The position numbers and the translations under genes were made by a program. This document shows positions 47,294 through 58,900 of a stretch of DNA of 64,000 nucleotides, in pieces (within the stretch, counting starts at the first letter, position 1; every line of letters begins with the position of its first letter). The notes beneath the pieces are model-generated. The model had not been told where the DNA came from and searched no databases. It saw nothing but the letters and a program-made list of their open reading frames with translations. Origin of the DNA: Costus lasius (Eukaryota > Streptophyta > Magnoliopsida > Zingiberales > Costaceae). Location of the stretch: assembly GCA_027563935.2 (NCBI GenBank), contig CM050450.1, positions 93,742,439 to 93,806,438 of the forward strand, read 5' to 3'.

Positions 47294-48369
47294 ATCTAAG
47301 GGTTATATGCAAGCATGTTGTTTGTTTGTATCATTGCGCATGTTCTAAATGTTTTCTAAAACCTTACATCTTGCGCGCATAATTAGATCTAAGGTGCCAC
47401 TACATTAAACCCTTAGATGGGTTGATGGGGTTGAAGTCACCACTAGGTTAGATCCAAGTCTGATCAGACCATCTGACAGCTCAGATGGGTTGACCCAATG
47501 GCACCTATGCGCAAGCACAAGGTGGCTATAGGTTGACTGCATCTAGGGCGTGTAGCGAGGTCTGGTTGAGACAACTACTGAACACACTTGAGTTAGGCCC
47601 GGGGTCACACCCGCTTGCCAAAAACTCATGGGGTGGTTCAGCCCTTGGGGCATGCATGGTTGACCATTAGGTCAACTCGGGTCAGTTAGGACTCGGTGCA
47701 TGCAAGGGCAAAGGATCTAACTAGATGGATGAGTGGATCTCTATCAATGGACCATTGTAAGGTTGTAGGGCTCGTAAGGAAATTAAAATTGATGCCATGG
47801 GGTTTTTCAAAATTTAATTTCTTGATTGGATCACAAGATGATTTGATGCCATGATGCTTGTCTATTTAGTCTTATGTGGGTTGCCCTATTGTGTGCTGTG
47901 CTGGGGCCTGCGTGCCTGGGTTTAAATTGTAAATTAATTTGTGATCTGCGAATCACATTGTTTTAATTTATGAAATGTTGTTGACCTGTGTGTCAACCTT
48001 GTCTAGATAGATCAAATGTACTTTGATTAGACAAGAGTACAAATGCACACATCATAAAGGGGCATTCAGCTGGTGGCGCACCTGAGGTGCTCTTGGCGCT
48101 AGGGCCCTAGGTTGGACCAGATGAGATGCCAAGGAGCTCAAGTGAAGACTTAAGTAAAATTAAGGTCTTACTAGGGTTCATGGGCTTTTACCACATAAGA
48201 TCATGCTTTCTACTTATTGCAAATAATTAGAGTTGCATGTTTATGTTTATCTTCTGCTATAGCCATAGGATATGCCTGATAGTAAGAAGATAAAAGACCG
48301 CTAAAATCCAACGCTAACATATCAAGCTCGTAAGCCTTCTGACGCGAAACCTCACCTTTCTGACTATCG

Positions 48370-48625
48370 TTGGAGCCGTGTTGAACCCACTCAGTGGGCA
48401 CGTCCATCTATCTTCAGACGGTGCCGGATTTCACCTGCGTGTTACAGAGTTGGGATTTATCCCCTCTCGTTGCTCAGCATAGCACGTGGTGGTCCAGGGA
48501 GTAGGTCGGGTCAGCTTGACCATGTAGACTACATATGTGGCGCATATGGTAGCACATGGAGGCAGCCATCTCTGGGATCAGAGACTGTGTTGTACCAACT
48601 CAGTTGGCACAGTCTGCTGGATTGC
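48370..48625 (+). ncRNA. C5 twin leader hairpins
   Basis: The modules are at 48378-48401 (CCCAC-TCA-GTGGG) and 48587-48610 (CCAAC-TCA-GTTGG). The outer pair of the first module is the A-T form (TTGGAGCCGTG with CACGTCC). They lie about 500 and 290 nt upstream of the predicted acceptor, inside the intron. Confidence 0.6.
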
Positions 48626-48915
48626 CAAGATGAAGGGGAATCGCACGGGTTGGCGATTGGCTGGGACAGCCTACCAGAAATTAGTGCTTGTCATCTCTGT
48701 GCATCTTATCTCGCCTGAGCGGGACGCGGAGACCAAGTATGAAATCTGGATCCCATCTCACTAAAAGAATGTTACTCTTTCGGACTGTTTACTGGATTTT
48801 TCAGTCAGACAAAATAGTGAGAAAAAGAATCTTTCTTAAGTCCTAGATTGATTCTGAACATTGATACTGACCTTGCTGTTCTTGCTTGTTGTAGATTCCT
48901 GCAGCAACGAACACC

Positions 48916-51900
48916 ATGAGCTTCAATGTGCGATCCCTACTGGAAAGGGAGAAGTTTGCTGGGCCGAACTTCTCTGACTGGTTCGGACACCTTAAGATTG
49001 TTCTTAAGGCAGAGAGGAAACTGTATGTCCTCGAGACGGCGATACCGCCACAGCCCGCTCCGAACGCCGCAAGGGCGGTTCGGGATGCCTACGAAAAGCA
49101 CGTCAATGATAGCATTGATGTCGCTTGCCTGATGCTAGCGTCTATGACGCCACCGCTGCAGCGTCAGCATGAGGACATGTCGGCTATAGAAATTATAGCG
49201 AACCTCAAGATGCTGTATGCTGCACAGGCGAGGACTGAACGCTATAATCTGACGAAGCTCTTCTTTCAGAGCAAACTGGCTGAGGGGAGCCCAGTGGGAG
49301 CTCACGTGCTCAAGATGATTGGGCACAAGGAGGCTCTGGAGAAACTGGGGCATACCATCAACCAGGAGCTTGCTGTGGACATTATTCTGCAGTCTCTTCC
49401 GCCTTCTTTCGATGCGTTCATCATTAACTTTAATATGAACAAGATCGATTGTACGCCGGCAGAGCTGCTGAATATGCTCTTGACAACTGAGGAAACTCTG
49501 AAGGGTAAGCCTTCAACCTCTGTCTTGATGGTTCCTTTTAGGAACAAGAAGAAGGGGAAGAAGGGCAAGGCCCCTGTCAAGAATTACAGCAAGGCCCTGA
49601 AACAGAAGGTGAAGCGGTCGAAGGACAACAGGTGTTTCCACTGTGGCCAGCTGGGTCACTGGAAAAAGGACTGTAAAGCGCTCCAAGGAGATAAGAGGGG
49701 AAGCATCGCTTCTGGCTCAGGTATATATGTGACTGAGGTCATGTTTTCATCTTCTTCTATATCATGGGTGTTGGACACTGCATGTGGAGTTCACATTTGT
49801 TCAAATGTACAGGAACTCAAGAGAAGAAGGCAGGTGGGACAGCATGAGGTAGACCTACGCGTTGGAAACGGGGCACGGGTTGCTGCTGTTGCTGTAGGAG
49901 ACTATTTCATTTCTTTACCATCTGGCATTGTATTAGAATTAAACAATTGTTATTTTGTACCAAGTATCACAAAGAATATTATCTCTATTCCTGCTCTTGT
50001 CAGGAAAGGATTTGCCTTTGAATGCAAGATTTCAAAGTGTGTTTTATCTCGTGATAATATTGTGTATGCAACTGGTTCAATTAACAATGGGTTATACATG
50101 TTGGACATGGACAATTCTATACAAAATATTGATAATAAGAAAGCCAAGTATGCTGATGACAGCACCTTGTTATGGCATAGTCGTTTAGGCCATATAAACG
50201 AGAAGCGCATTAAGCGGTTGCATGATCATGGACTGCTGGGATCATTCTCCTATGAGGAGATTGATACATGCAAAGCTTGTTTGATGGGTAAAATGACGAA
50301 GTCTCCTTTTCCTCACAAAGGTCAAAGGGCTTCAGGTTTACTGGACCTAATACACAGTGATGTGTGTGGGCCTTTTGGTAAACATGCCAGAGGTGGCTAT
50401 CAGTACTTCATTACCTTTACTGATGATTTCAGTAGGTATGGATATGTCTATTTAATGAGACATAAAAGTGAATCTTTTGACAAGTTCAAAGAGTTCAAAA
50501 ATGAAGTACAAAATCAGCTAGGCCGAAATATCAAGGCACTTCGTTCAGATCGAGGTGGTGAATACCTGAGTCATGCGTTTACTGACTATCTGAAAGAGTG
50601 TGGGATTATCTCACAGCTCACTCCGCCAGGAACACCGCAATGGAATGGTGTGTCCGAGAGGAGAAATAGAACGTTACTTGATATGGTTCGTTCTATGATG
50701 AGTCAGGCTACTCTTCCATACTCCTTTTGGGGTTTTGCACTGGAAACAGCTGCAAAGGTACTAAACCGAGTGCCATCCAAGGCAGTTTTAAAGACGCCAT
50801 ATGAGTTATGGTATGGGAAACAGCCTAGCTTGACATTTATCAGGATCTGGGGTTGCGAGGCTTATGTCAAAAAGCTCGCCTCTGGGAAACTAGAGAGCAG
50901 ATCTGACAAATGCATCTTTGTCGGTTACCCTAAGGAAACTAAGGGTTATTATTTCTACGATCCCAAGGAGAACAAGGTATTTGTTGCTCGGACGGCCGTA
51001 TTTCTTGAGAAGGAATTTATTCTGCAAGAGGCCAGTGGGAGAGAAATAAAGCTGGATGAGAATCCAGAGGAAGGACAAAGTAGTCAAGCAGAGTTGGATG
51101 TGCCTGAGCCGGTAGAGCAGGTTATTGGACAACCTGAGGCTCAGATATCACGGGAACCGCGAAGATCGGGTAGGATCCGTCGACAGCCTGAGCGCTATGA
51201 CGGAGTCTACATCATTGATAATGATGAACCCCTAACTTATGCGGATGCGGTCAGTGGACCGGAGTCAGCTAGATGGCTTGATGCTATGCGAGCCGAGATG
51301 GACTCCATGTCAGATAACCAAGTCTGGGATTTGGTTGATCCGCCTCCGGGAGTAATCCCTATAGGCTGTAAATGGATCTTCAAGAAGAAGATTGACATGG
51401 ATGGTAACGTGGTTACCTATAAAGGCAGGCTAGTTGCGAAAGGTTTCAAACAAATCTACGGGATAGATTATGATGAAACTTTCTCACCTGTAGCCATGTT
51501 TAAGTCTATTCGGATTCTTTTCGCGATAGCTGCATATTACGATTATGAGATCTGGCAGATGGATGTGAAAACAGCTTTCCTTAATGGAAATCTGGATGAG
51601 GATGTGTATATGACACAACCGGAAGGTTTCACTAATCCATCAGATCGTCATAAAATATGCAAGTTAAAGAAGTCCATTTATGGACTGAAACAAGCATCAA
51701 GAAGCTGGAATATTCGTTTTGATGAATCAATCTCTGAGTTTGGTTTCATCAAGAACGAGGATGACCCGTGTGTATATAAGAGGTTTAGTGGGAGCGTGAT
51801 TACATTCCTAATCCTCTACGTCGATGATATCTTGATCATTGGAAACGATATTCCTGAACTGCATGCTGTTAAGGCATGGTTAGGAAAATGTTTTCAGATG

Positions 51901-52800
51901 AAAGATCTAGGAGAAGCAGCCTATGTACTAGGTGTGAAGATCTACCGGGATAGATCTAAGAGGCTTCTCGGGCTGTGCCAGAGTACTTACATCGATAAAG
52001 TCCTGGAGAGATTCCATTTAGAGAATTCTAAACGTGGATATCTTCCAGTCAGACATGGTCTGAATCTTTCGAAGAGTCAGTGTCCACAAACACAGACTGA
52101 GAAAGATGAAATGGACAATACGCCTTATGCTTCGGCTATTGGGTCCATTATGTATGCGATGTTGTGTACTCGCCCAGACGTCGCTTACGGGTTAAGCGTG
52201 ACCAGTCGATTCCAAAGTAATCCAGGTTTGGCGCACTGGATTGCAGTCAAGAACATTTTAAAATATCTGCGGAGGACCAAAGATATGTTCTTGATATATG
52301 GTGGTCAGGAAGAACTCAGTATAGAGGGATATACTGACGCTTCGTTCCAGTCGGACCAGGATGATTTCCGATCGCAATCAGGCTATGTTTTTAGCTTGAA
52401 TGGTGGAGCAGTGGTGTGGAAAAGTTTCAAACAGTCAACTGTTGCTGATTCCACAACAGAAGCCGAGTATGTTGCAGCCTCGGAAGCATCCAAGGAGGCA
52501 GTGTGGATTCGTAAGTTCGTGAGAGAACTTGGTGTCGTTCCTTCGAGTGCAGATCCTTTGGTTATCTTTTGTGATAACACTGGAGCTATAGCACAAGCAA
52601 AGGAACCGCGGTCGCACCAGAAGTCCAAGCACATACAGAGACGGTTTCACTTGATCCGGGAGATCATTGATCGTGGCGAGATCAAGGTTTGCAAGGTTCA
52701 TACAGATGACAATCTGGCAGACCCGCTTACCAAGCCTCTGGCGCAGCAGAAGCATGAGAAGCACTGTAATAATATGGGTTTGAGATTTCTCAACCATTAG
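48916..52800 (+). CDS. C5 Ty1/copia gag-pol polyprotein, intact
   Basis: The frame has 1,294 codons with no interruption. By codon count from 48916: zinc knuckle CFHCGQLGHWKKDC 240-253; protease WVLDTACG with D287; integrase catalytic D482 (HSDVCGPF), D545 (RSDRGGEY) and E581 (SERRN), giving D-35-E spacing; RT MDVKTAF with D883 and YVDD 968-971; RNase H D1141 (GYTDASF), E1182 (STTEAEY) and D1220 (FCDN). All catalytic residues that I can check are present. There is no separate gag stop or env-like gene. The 3' end is followed by ATTAAGTGCAAGTGGGAGAT and the LTR. The first ATG of this exon is used for the coordinates. The splice model would start translation in the LTR, ten codons earlier. Confidence 0.96.
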   Translation: MSFNVRSLLEREKFAGPNFSDWFGHLKIVLKAERKLYVLETAIPPQPAPNAARAVRDAYEKHVNDSIDVACLMLASMTPPLQRQHEDMSAIEIIANLKMLYAAQARTERYNLTKLFFQSKLAEGSPVGAHVLKMIGHKEALEKLGHTINQELAVDIILQSLPPSFDAFIINFNMNKIDCTPAELLNMLLTTEETLKGKPSTSVLMVPFRNKKKGKKGKAPVKNYSKALKQKVKRSKDNRCFHCGQLGHWKKDCKALQGDKRGSIASGSGIYVTEVMFSSSSISWVLDTACGVHICSNVQELKRRRQVGQHEVDLRVGNGARVAAVAVGDYFISLPSGIVLELNNCYFVPSITKNIISIPALVRKGFAFECKISKCVLSRDNIVYATGSINNGLYMLDMDNSIQNIDNKKAKYADDSTLLWHSRLGHINEKRIKRLHDHGLLGSFSYEEIDTCKACLMGKMTKSPFPHKGQRASGLLDLIHSDVCGPFGKHARGGYQYFITFTDDFSRYGYVYLMRHKSESFDKFKEFKNEVQNQLGRNIKALRSDRGGEYLSHAFTDYLKECGIISQLTPPGTPQWNGVSERRNRTLLDMVRSMMSQATLPYSFWGFALETAAKVLNRVPSKAVLKTPYELWYGKQPSLTFIRIWGCEAYVKKLASGKLESRSDKCIFVGYPKETKGYYFYDPKENKVFVARTAVFLEKEFILQEASGREIKLDENPEEGQSSQAELDVPEPVEQVIGQPEAQISREPRRSGRIRRQPERYDGVYIIDNDEPLTYADAVSGPESARWLDAMRAEMDSMSDNQVWDLVDPPPGVIPIGCKWIFKKKIDMDGNVVTYKGRLVAKGFKQIYGIDYDETFSPVAMFKSIRILFAIAAYYDYEIWQMDVKTAFLNGNLDEDVYMTQPEGFTNPSDRHKICKLKKSIYGLKQASRSWNIRFDESISEFGFIKNEDDPCVYKRFSGSVITFLILYVDDILIIGNDIPELHAVKAWLGKCFQMKDLGEAAYVLGVKIYRDRSKRLLGLCQSTYIDKVLERFHLENSKRGYLPVRHGLNLSKSQCPQTQTEKDEMDNTPYASAIGSIMYAMLCTRPDVAYGLSVTSRFQSNPGLAHWIAVKNILKYLRRTKDMFLIYGGQEELSIEGYTDASFQSDQDDFRSQSGYVFSLNGGAVVWKSFKQSTVADSTTEAEYVAASEASKEAVWIRKFVRELGVVPSSADPLVIFCDNTGAIAQAKEPRSHQKSKHIQRRFHLIREIIDRGEIKVCKVHTDDNLADPLTKPLAQQKHEKHCNNMGLRFLNH

Positions 52801-52820
52801 ATTAAGTGCAAGTGGGAGAT

Positions 52821-54503
52821 TGTTGGAGTATGCCCTTAAGGCTAATGTTTGAGGCCTTTGGGATTGTAAAAGTATTATGTAATAAACTCTTATGTTTATG
52901 AAAGGCATGGTTATTATTCAGGTTGTTACCTTGTCTGCTGCAATGAGTGTGCTTCTGAATAATGTCTCAAAGCTGTTCAGCTAGGCTGACAGGCTGTATG
53001 TCCTTAGTTGAGATATCTTGGTGAACATGAGACAGCCTTGATATGATGGAGACTAATGTGAGTGCTAATCTTATAGGATGCTTCGAGCATGGAATAAGAT
53101 GTAGACTCATGGGTACATTGGATGTACTGGACAGACCCTACTGGGATATTCCATTGCTTGTCACAATGTGAATGATCCTTGTAAGCAGCAAGTGGCACAT
53201 GTCCTCTGACTTGAGATCACTTGTGTTTCTAAATGATGATTGTCATTGTCTTGAGGTAGTTCAATATCATTTGAAACATAATGATTATAGACTATCTTGG
53301 ATGGTGAGCTTGAGTCAGGTTAGGGCACTTGTGATAGATAAAGGATTGCCGTATCCTTGTTTAAGGAGTGTGATGTTCTAAAGGGCCCCCTTTATATGAG
53401 ATGATTGAGGAAGTGTATGGCCATACCCAGATGACTATGTTCATCTGATCTAATCATGCTCATCGTGTTGGAGTTACAAGCTTGACATGCTTGTCCAATA
53501 AGAACATCCAGTGGCAAAGGATAAATGTATGCCTTGTGAATAGAGTCACACTTGTGCCTTGGTTTGGGAGTAGTCTTGGAAGACTCTTTCCTTTATATCG
53601 GGAGACAGTGATGTGTTGCTAGATACCCCTCACTGATCGTGATAACGTAAGTTATCGTTACCGACATTTAGAGGAAACCCTCAGGGTCGCACAATATGAT
53701 GATATGGCTTACTTGAGTCAGATCGTGTGGACTGAATTCTTTGGGTTCAGTTTAAGGGGATTTAATCTCTGATTGTAAGTGAGATCTAGCCTGATCATGT
53801 TTGATTGATTAGGGCTTGAGATCGGTAAGCTTGGATCGAGAGAGATGATGCTAGATCGAAGAGATCAGGGGCATCAGGTGATGAACGGTTAGATCATGAG
53901 CCTTGGGGTTCAATATGGTCTAGACCACATGGCTTGAGCCATTTCGGTTTGGTTCATGAACCAAAGTCGATTGAAACGGTTTAGCTTGAACCGGTTCACA
54001 ATTGTGAACGCATGGTTCAATGCTCAAATGCGTTTGAGGTTGGCTTGAGCGCATGGCATGATGAGCTTCCATTTATGGAAAGTCATCATGGCCGGTTTCA
54101 CAAAAAACGCCTAAACGCATAAGCGTTTGTGCTCTTCTCTTGAACGCCTTGGACAATTTCGTTGAGGTGTGGTTGACGACGAGAAGGGGAGGCTAGGCAA
54201 GTGAAGCTCTCGGCAACAAGGAGATTCATCATCCCCTTCCATTCGACAAGAAGACTTGAGGGTCTTGCTAGCACAAGAGATCTCAAGGAAGTGAGCATCT
54301 TCATCTTGTGTGTGGGCTTGTGGAGGAGACCTAGTTTGATCTCTTCTTCCAAACCGACTTCCAAATCCATGGCGTTGGTATGATTCCTTTTCATAACATA
54401 AGTTGATCTTATAGATTCATATGCGATCTTGAAACCCTTTTTCCGCAAAGCTTGTTAGAATTGCAAGTTTAGGGTTTCTCCCCTATAATTAGGGGTTCCT
54501 ACA
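52821..54503 (+). mobile_element. C5 3' LTR
   Basis: It begins directly after the purine tract AAGTGGGAG (52810-52818) and ends TTCCTACA, followed by TATAG. Two differences from the 5' LTR were seen over 1,683 bp. Confidence 0.95.
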
Positions 54504-54508
54504 TATAG

Positions 54509-55952
54509 GTCGACTGCAGACAGGCGTGTAGCGATGTCTGATTGAGACAACCTATGAACGCACATGAGTTAGGCCCGGGGTCACACCCGCTTGCCAGACC
54601 TCATTGTGGTCGTTCAGCCCTTGGCGCATGCATGGTTGACCTTTGGTCAACTCAAGTCAGTTAGGACTTGGTGCATGCAAGGGCAGTGGATCTGACTAGG
54701 TTGGATGAGTGGATCCCTAGTAATGGACCGTTGTAAGGTTGTAAGGCAAATAAGGAAATTAAAATTGATGCCTATGGGGTTTTTTCAAAAATTTAATTTT
54801 CTTGATTGGATCACATGTTGGTTGATGCCTATGCTTGTTTATTTAATCTTATGTGGGCTACCCATATTTAATGTGTGCTGTGCTGGGGCCTGCGTGCCTG
54901 GACTTTAAAGCTGTAAATTAATTATTGTGATCTGCGTATCACATTGTATTTAATTTATAAAATGTAATTGACCTGCGTGTCAATCTTGTCTAGATATATT
55001 AATTTGTAAATTAATCAGACAAGAGCACAGAGCACACTTGGCAGAGGCGCATGCAGCAGTGGCTTGACCAGGTGGGAGGTCCAGGGTTCGACTCTGGGAC
55101 CAGGCGCATTTTCCCTGGTGGGCGCACTTCAGCTGCAAATGGCGCTTGGGCCCTGGTTTGGGCCAGATGAGCAGCAAAAGACCCATCAAGAAAAGCAAGT
55201 GAAGACTTAAGTTAATTAAGGTCTTACTTAGGCTATGGGCTTTTACCACATAAGATTCATGCTTTCTTTTATTGTTTAAATAAGTAGAACAGCATGATTT
55301 ATTTATCTTCTGCTATCACCATAGGAATTGCATGATAGTGAAGAAGATAAAAGACCGTTAAAATCCAACGCTAAAATATCAAGCTCGTAAGCCTTCTGAC
55401 GCGAAACCTCACTGTTCTGATTATCGTTGGAGCCGTGTTGTACCCACTCAGTGGGCACGTCCATCTATCTTCAGACGGTGCGGGATTACACCTGCGTGTT
55501 ACAGAGAAGGGATTTATCGCTTCTCGTTGCTCAGCATAGCACGTGGTGGTCCAGGGAGTAGGTCGGGTCAGCTTGACCATGTAGGCTACATATGTGGCGC
55601 ATATGGTAGCGCATGGAGGCAGCCATCTGTGGGGTCAGAGATTGTGTTGTACCAACTCAGTTGGCACAGTCTGCTGGATTGCCCAGATGAAGGGGAATCG
55701 CACGGGTTGGCGATTGGCTAGGGCAGCCTACCAGAGATTAGTGCTTGTACTCTCTGTGCATCTTATCTCGCCTGAGCGGGACGCGGAGACCAAGTATGAA
55801 ATCTGGATCCCATCTCACTAAAAGAGTTCTACTCTTTCGGGCTGTTTTGCTGGATTTTTCAGCCAGATAAAATAGTGAGAAAAAGAATCTTTCTTAAGTC
55901 CTGATTGATTCTTAACATTGATACTGACCTTGCTGTTCTTGCATTGTTGTAG
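54509..55952 (+). other. C4 leader, second part, ending at predicted acceptor
   Basis: The leader resumes after the C5 duplication. It has the tRNA-like insert at 55046-55109 and twin hairpins at 55435-55458 and 55644-55667. In the second module the outer arm is ATTGTG against CACAGT, so a C-G pair became a T-G wobble and pairing is kept. The predicted acceptor ends at 55952, seven codons before the gag ATG. Confidence 0.7.
55046..55109 (+). repeat. tRNA T-arm-like insert (C4 leader)
   Basis: This is the third copy of the insert, bounded by GGCGCAT at 55046-55052 and 55103-55109, with the same T-arm and B-box. It has one extra C before the second repeat. Confidence 0.62.
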
Positions 55953-55973
55953 ATACCTGCAGCAACGAACACC

Positions 55974-58900
55974 ATGAGCTTCAATGTGCGATCCCTACTG
56001 GAAAGGGAGAAGTTTGCTGGGCCGAACTTCTCAGACTGGTTCGGACACCTTAAGATTGTTCTTAAGGCAGAGAGGAAACTGTATGTCCTCGAGACGGCTA
56101 TACCGCCTCAGCCCGCTCCGAACGCCGCAAGGGCGGTTCGGGAAGCTTATGAAAAGCATGTCAATGATAGCATTGATGTCGCTTGCCTGATGCTAGCGTC
56201 TATGACGCCACCGCTGCAGCGTCAGCATGAGGATATGTCTGCTATAGACATGATAGCAAACCTCAAGATGCTGTATGCTGCACAGGCGAGGACAGAACGC
56301 TATAATCTGACAAAGCTGTTCTTTCAGAGCAAACTGGCTGAAGGGAGCCCAGTGGGAGCTCACGTGCTCAAGATGATTAGGCACAAGGAGGCTCTAGAGA
56401 AACTGGGGCATACCATCAACCAGGAGCTTGCTGTAGACATTATTCTGCAGTCTCTTCTGCCTTCTTTCGATGCGTTCATTATTAACTTTAATATGAACAA
56501 AATCGATTGTACTCCGCCAGAGCTGCTGAATATGCTCTTGACTACTGAGGAAACTCTGAAGGGAAAGCCTTCAACCTCTGTCTTAATGGTTCCTTCTAGG
56601 AACAACAAGAAGAAGGGGAAGAAGGGCAAGACCCCTGTCAAGAGTTACAGCAAGGCTCTGAAGCAAAAAGTTAAGCGGTCAAAGGAATACAGATGTTTCC
56701 ACTGTGGCCAGCTAGGTCACTGGAAAAAGGACTGTAAAGCGCTCCAAGGAGATAAGAGGGGAAGCTTCGCTTCTGGCTCAGGTATTTACGTGACGGAAGT
56801 CATGGTTTCATCTTCTTCTATTTCATGGGTGTTGGACACTGCATGTGGAGTTCACATTTGTTCAAATGTGTAGGAACTCAAGAGAAGAAGACAGGTGGGA
56901 CAGCATGAGGTGGACCTACGAGTTGGAAACGGGGCACGGGTTGCTGCTGTTGCTGTAGGAGACTATTTCATCTCTTTGCCATCTGGGCTTGTATTAGAAC
57001 TAAACAGTTGTTACTTTGTTCCCAGCATTACTAAGAATATTATCTCCATTCCTGCTCTTGTCAGGAAGGGATTTTCCTTTGAATGCAATATTTCAAAGTG
57101 TGTTTTATCTCTTGATAATATAGTTTATGCTACTGGTTCAATTAATAATGGGTTATTCATGTTGGACATGGAATGTTCTATACAGCAGATTGATATTAAG
57201 AAAGCCAAGTATGCTGATGACAGCACCTTGCTATGGCATAGTCGTTTAGGCCATATTAACAAGAAACGCATTAAGCGGTTGCATGATCATGGACTGCTGG
57301 GATCATTCTCCTATGAGGAGATTGATACATGCAAGGCTTGTTTAATGGGTAAAATGACGAAGTCACCTTTTCTTAACAAAGGTCAAAGGGCTTCAGGTTT
57401 ACTTGACCTTATACATAGTGATGTGTGTGGGCCATTTAGTAAACATGCCAGAGGTGGCTATCAGTACTTCATTACCTTTACTGATGATTTCAGTAGGTAT
57501 GGGTATGTCTATCTGATGAGACATAAAAGTGAATCTTTTGACAAGTTCAAAGAGTTCAAGAATGAAGTACAGAATCAGCTAGGCCGAAGTATCAAGGCAC
57601 TTCGTTCTGATCGAGGTGGAGAATACCTAAGTCGAGAATTTACTGACTATCTGAAGGAGTGTGGGATTATCTCACAGCTCACTCCGCCAGGAACACCGCA
57701 ATGGAATGGTGTGTCCGAGAGGAGAAATATAACGTTACTTGATATGGTTCGTTCTATGATGAGTCAGGCTACTCTTCCATATTCCTTTTGGGGTTTTGCA
57801 CTGGAGACAGCTGCAAAGGTACTAAACCGAGTGCCATCCAAGGCAGTTTCTAAGACTCCATATGAGTTATGGTATGGGAAACAGCCGAGCTTGACATTTA
57901 TCAGGATCTGGGGCTGCGAGGCTTATGTCAAAAAGCTCACCTCTGGGAAACTAGAGAGCAGATCTGACAAATGTATCTTTGTCGGTTACCCTAAGGAAAC
58001 TAAGGGTTATTATTTCTACGATCCCAAAGAGAACAAGGTATTTGTTGCTCGGATGGCCATATTTCTTGAGAAGGAGTTTCTTCTGCAAGAGGCCAGTGGG
58101 AGAGAAATAAAGCTGGATGAGAATCCAGAGGAAGGACAAAGTGCTCAAGCACAGTTGGATGAGCCTGAGCCGGTAGATCAGGTTAATGAACAACCTGAGG
58201 CTCAGATATCACGGGAACCGCGAAGATCGGGAAGGATCCGTCGACAGCCTGAGCGCTATGACGGAGTCTACATCATTGATAATGATGAACCCCTCACTTA
58301 TGCGGATGCGGTCAGTGGACCGGAGTCAGCGAGATGGCTTGAAGCTATGCGCGCCGAGATGGACTCCATGTCAGATAACCAAGTCTGGGATTTGGTTGAT
58401 CCGCCTCCGGGAGTTATCCCTATAGGCTGTAAATGGATCTTCAAGAAGAAGATTGACATGGATGGTAACGTGGTTACCTATAAAGGCAGGCTAGTTGCGA
58501 AAGGTTTCAAACAAATCTACGGGATAGATTATGATGAAACTTTCTCACTTGTAGCTATGTTTAAGTCTATTCGGATTCTTTTCGCGATAGCAGCATATTA
58601 TGATTATGAGATTTGGCAAATGGATGTGAAGACAGCTTTCCTGAATGGAAATCTGGATGAGGATGTGTATATGACACAACCAGAAGGTTTCACTAATCCA
58701 TCAGATCGTCATAAGATATGCAAATTAAAGAAGTCTATTTATGGACTTAAACAAGCATCGAGAAGCTGGAATATTCGTTTTGATGAATCAATCTCTGAAT
58801 TTGGTTTCATCAAGAACGAGGATGACCCGTGTGTATATAAGATGTTTAGTGGGAGCGTGATTGCTTTCTTAATCCTCTACGTCGATGTTATCTTGATCAT

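Larger units (their letters stand above)
46888..48894 (+). other. C5 predicted leader intron
   Basis: The donor TTG|GTATGA is in the LTR. Acceptor GCTTGTTGTAG ends at 48894, with branch-like ATACTGACC and a T-rich tract. The length is 2,007 nt. Exon 1 (ATG GCG TTG) joins exon 2 (ATT CCT GCA GCA...) in phase 0 and runs into the gag ATG at 48916. The primer-binding site and all leader structures are inside the intron. Unspliced RNA would read ATG GCG TTG GTA TGA and stop after four codons. Confidence 0.62.
45331..54503 (+). mobile_element. C5, full-length and very young Ty1/copia element
   Basis: C5 is flanked by TATAG at 45326-45330 and 54504-54508, inside the C4 leader, 354 bp after the C4 5' LTR. 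The LTRs are 45331-47013 and 52821-54503, both 1,683 bp. I see two differences between them (GTCGAGA/GTTGAGA and AAAATGCC/AAAACGCC). The 1,294-codon gag-pol is uninterrupted, and the primer site and purine tract are intact. It is the best candidate for an active element here. It belongs to the TGTTGGAG LTR subfamily with E1. Confidence 0.96.

Noticed and set aside
52435..52908. Long minus-strand ORFs opposite RNase H (490-1020, 27352-27771, 40736-41146, 52435-52908, 59496-59858)
   Set aside because: They are shadows of the gag-pol coding strand, antisense to conserved RNase H, with no family resemblance.
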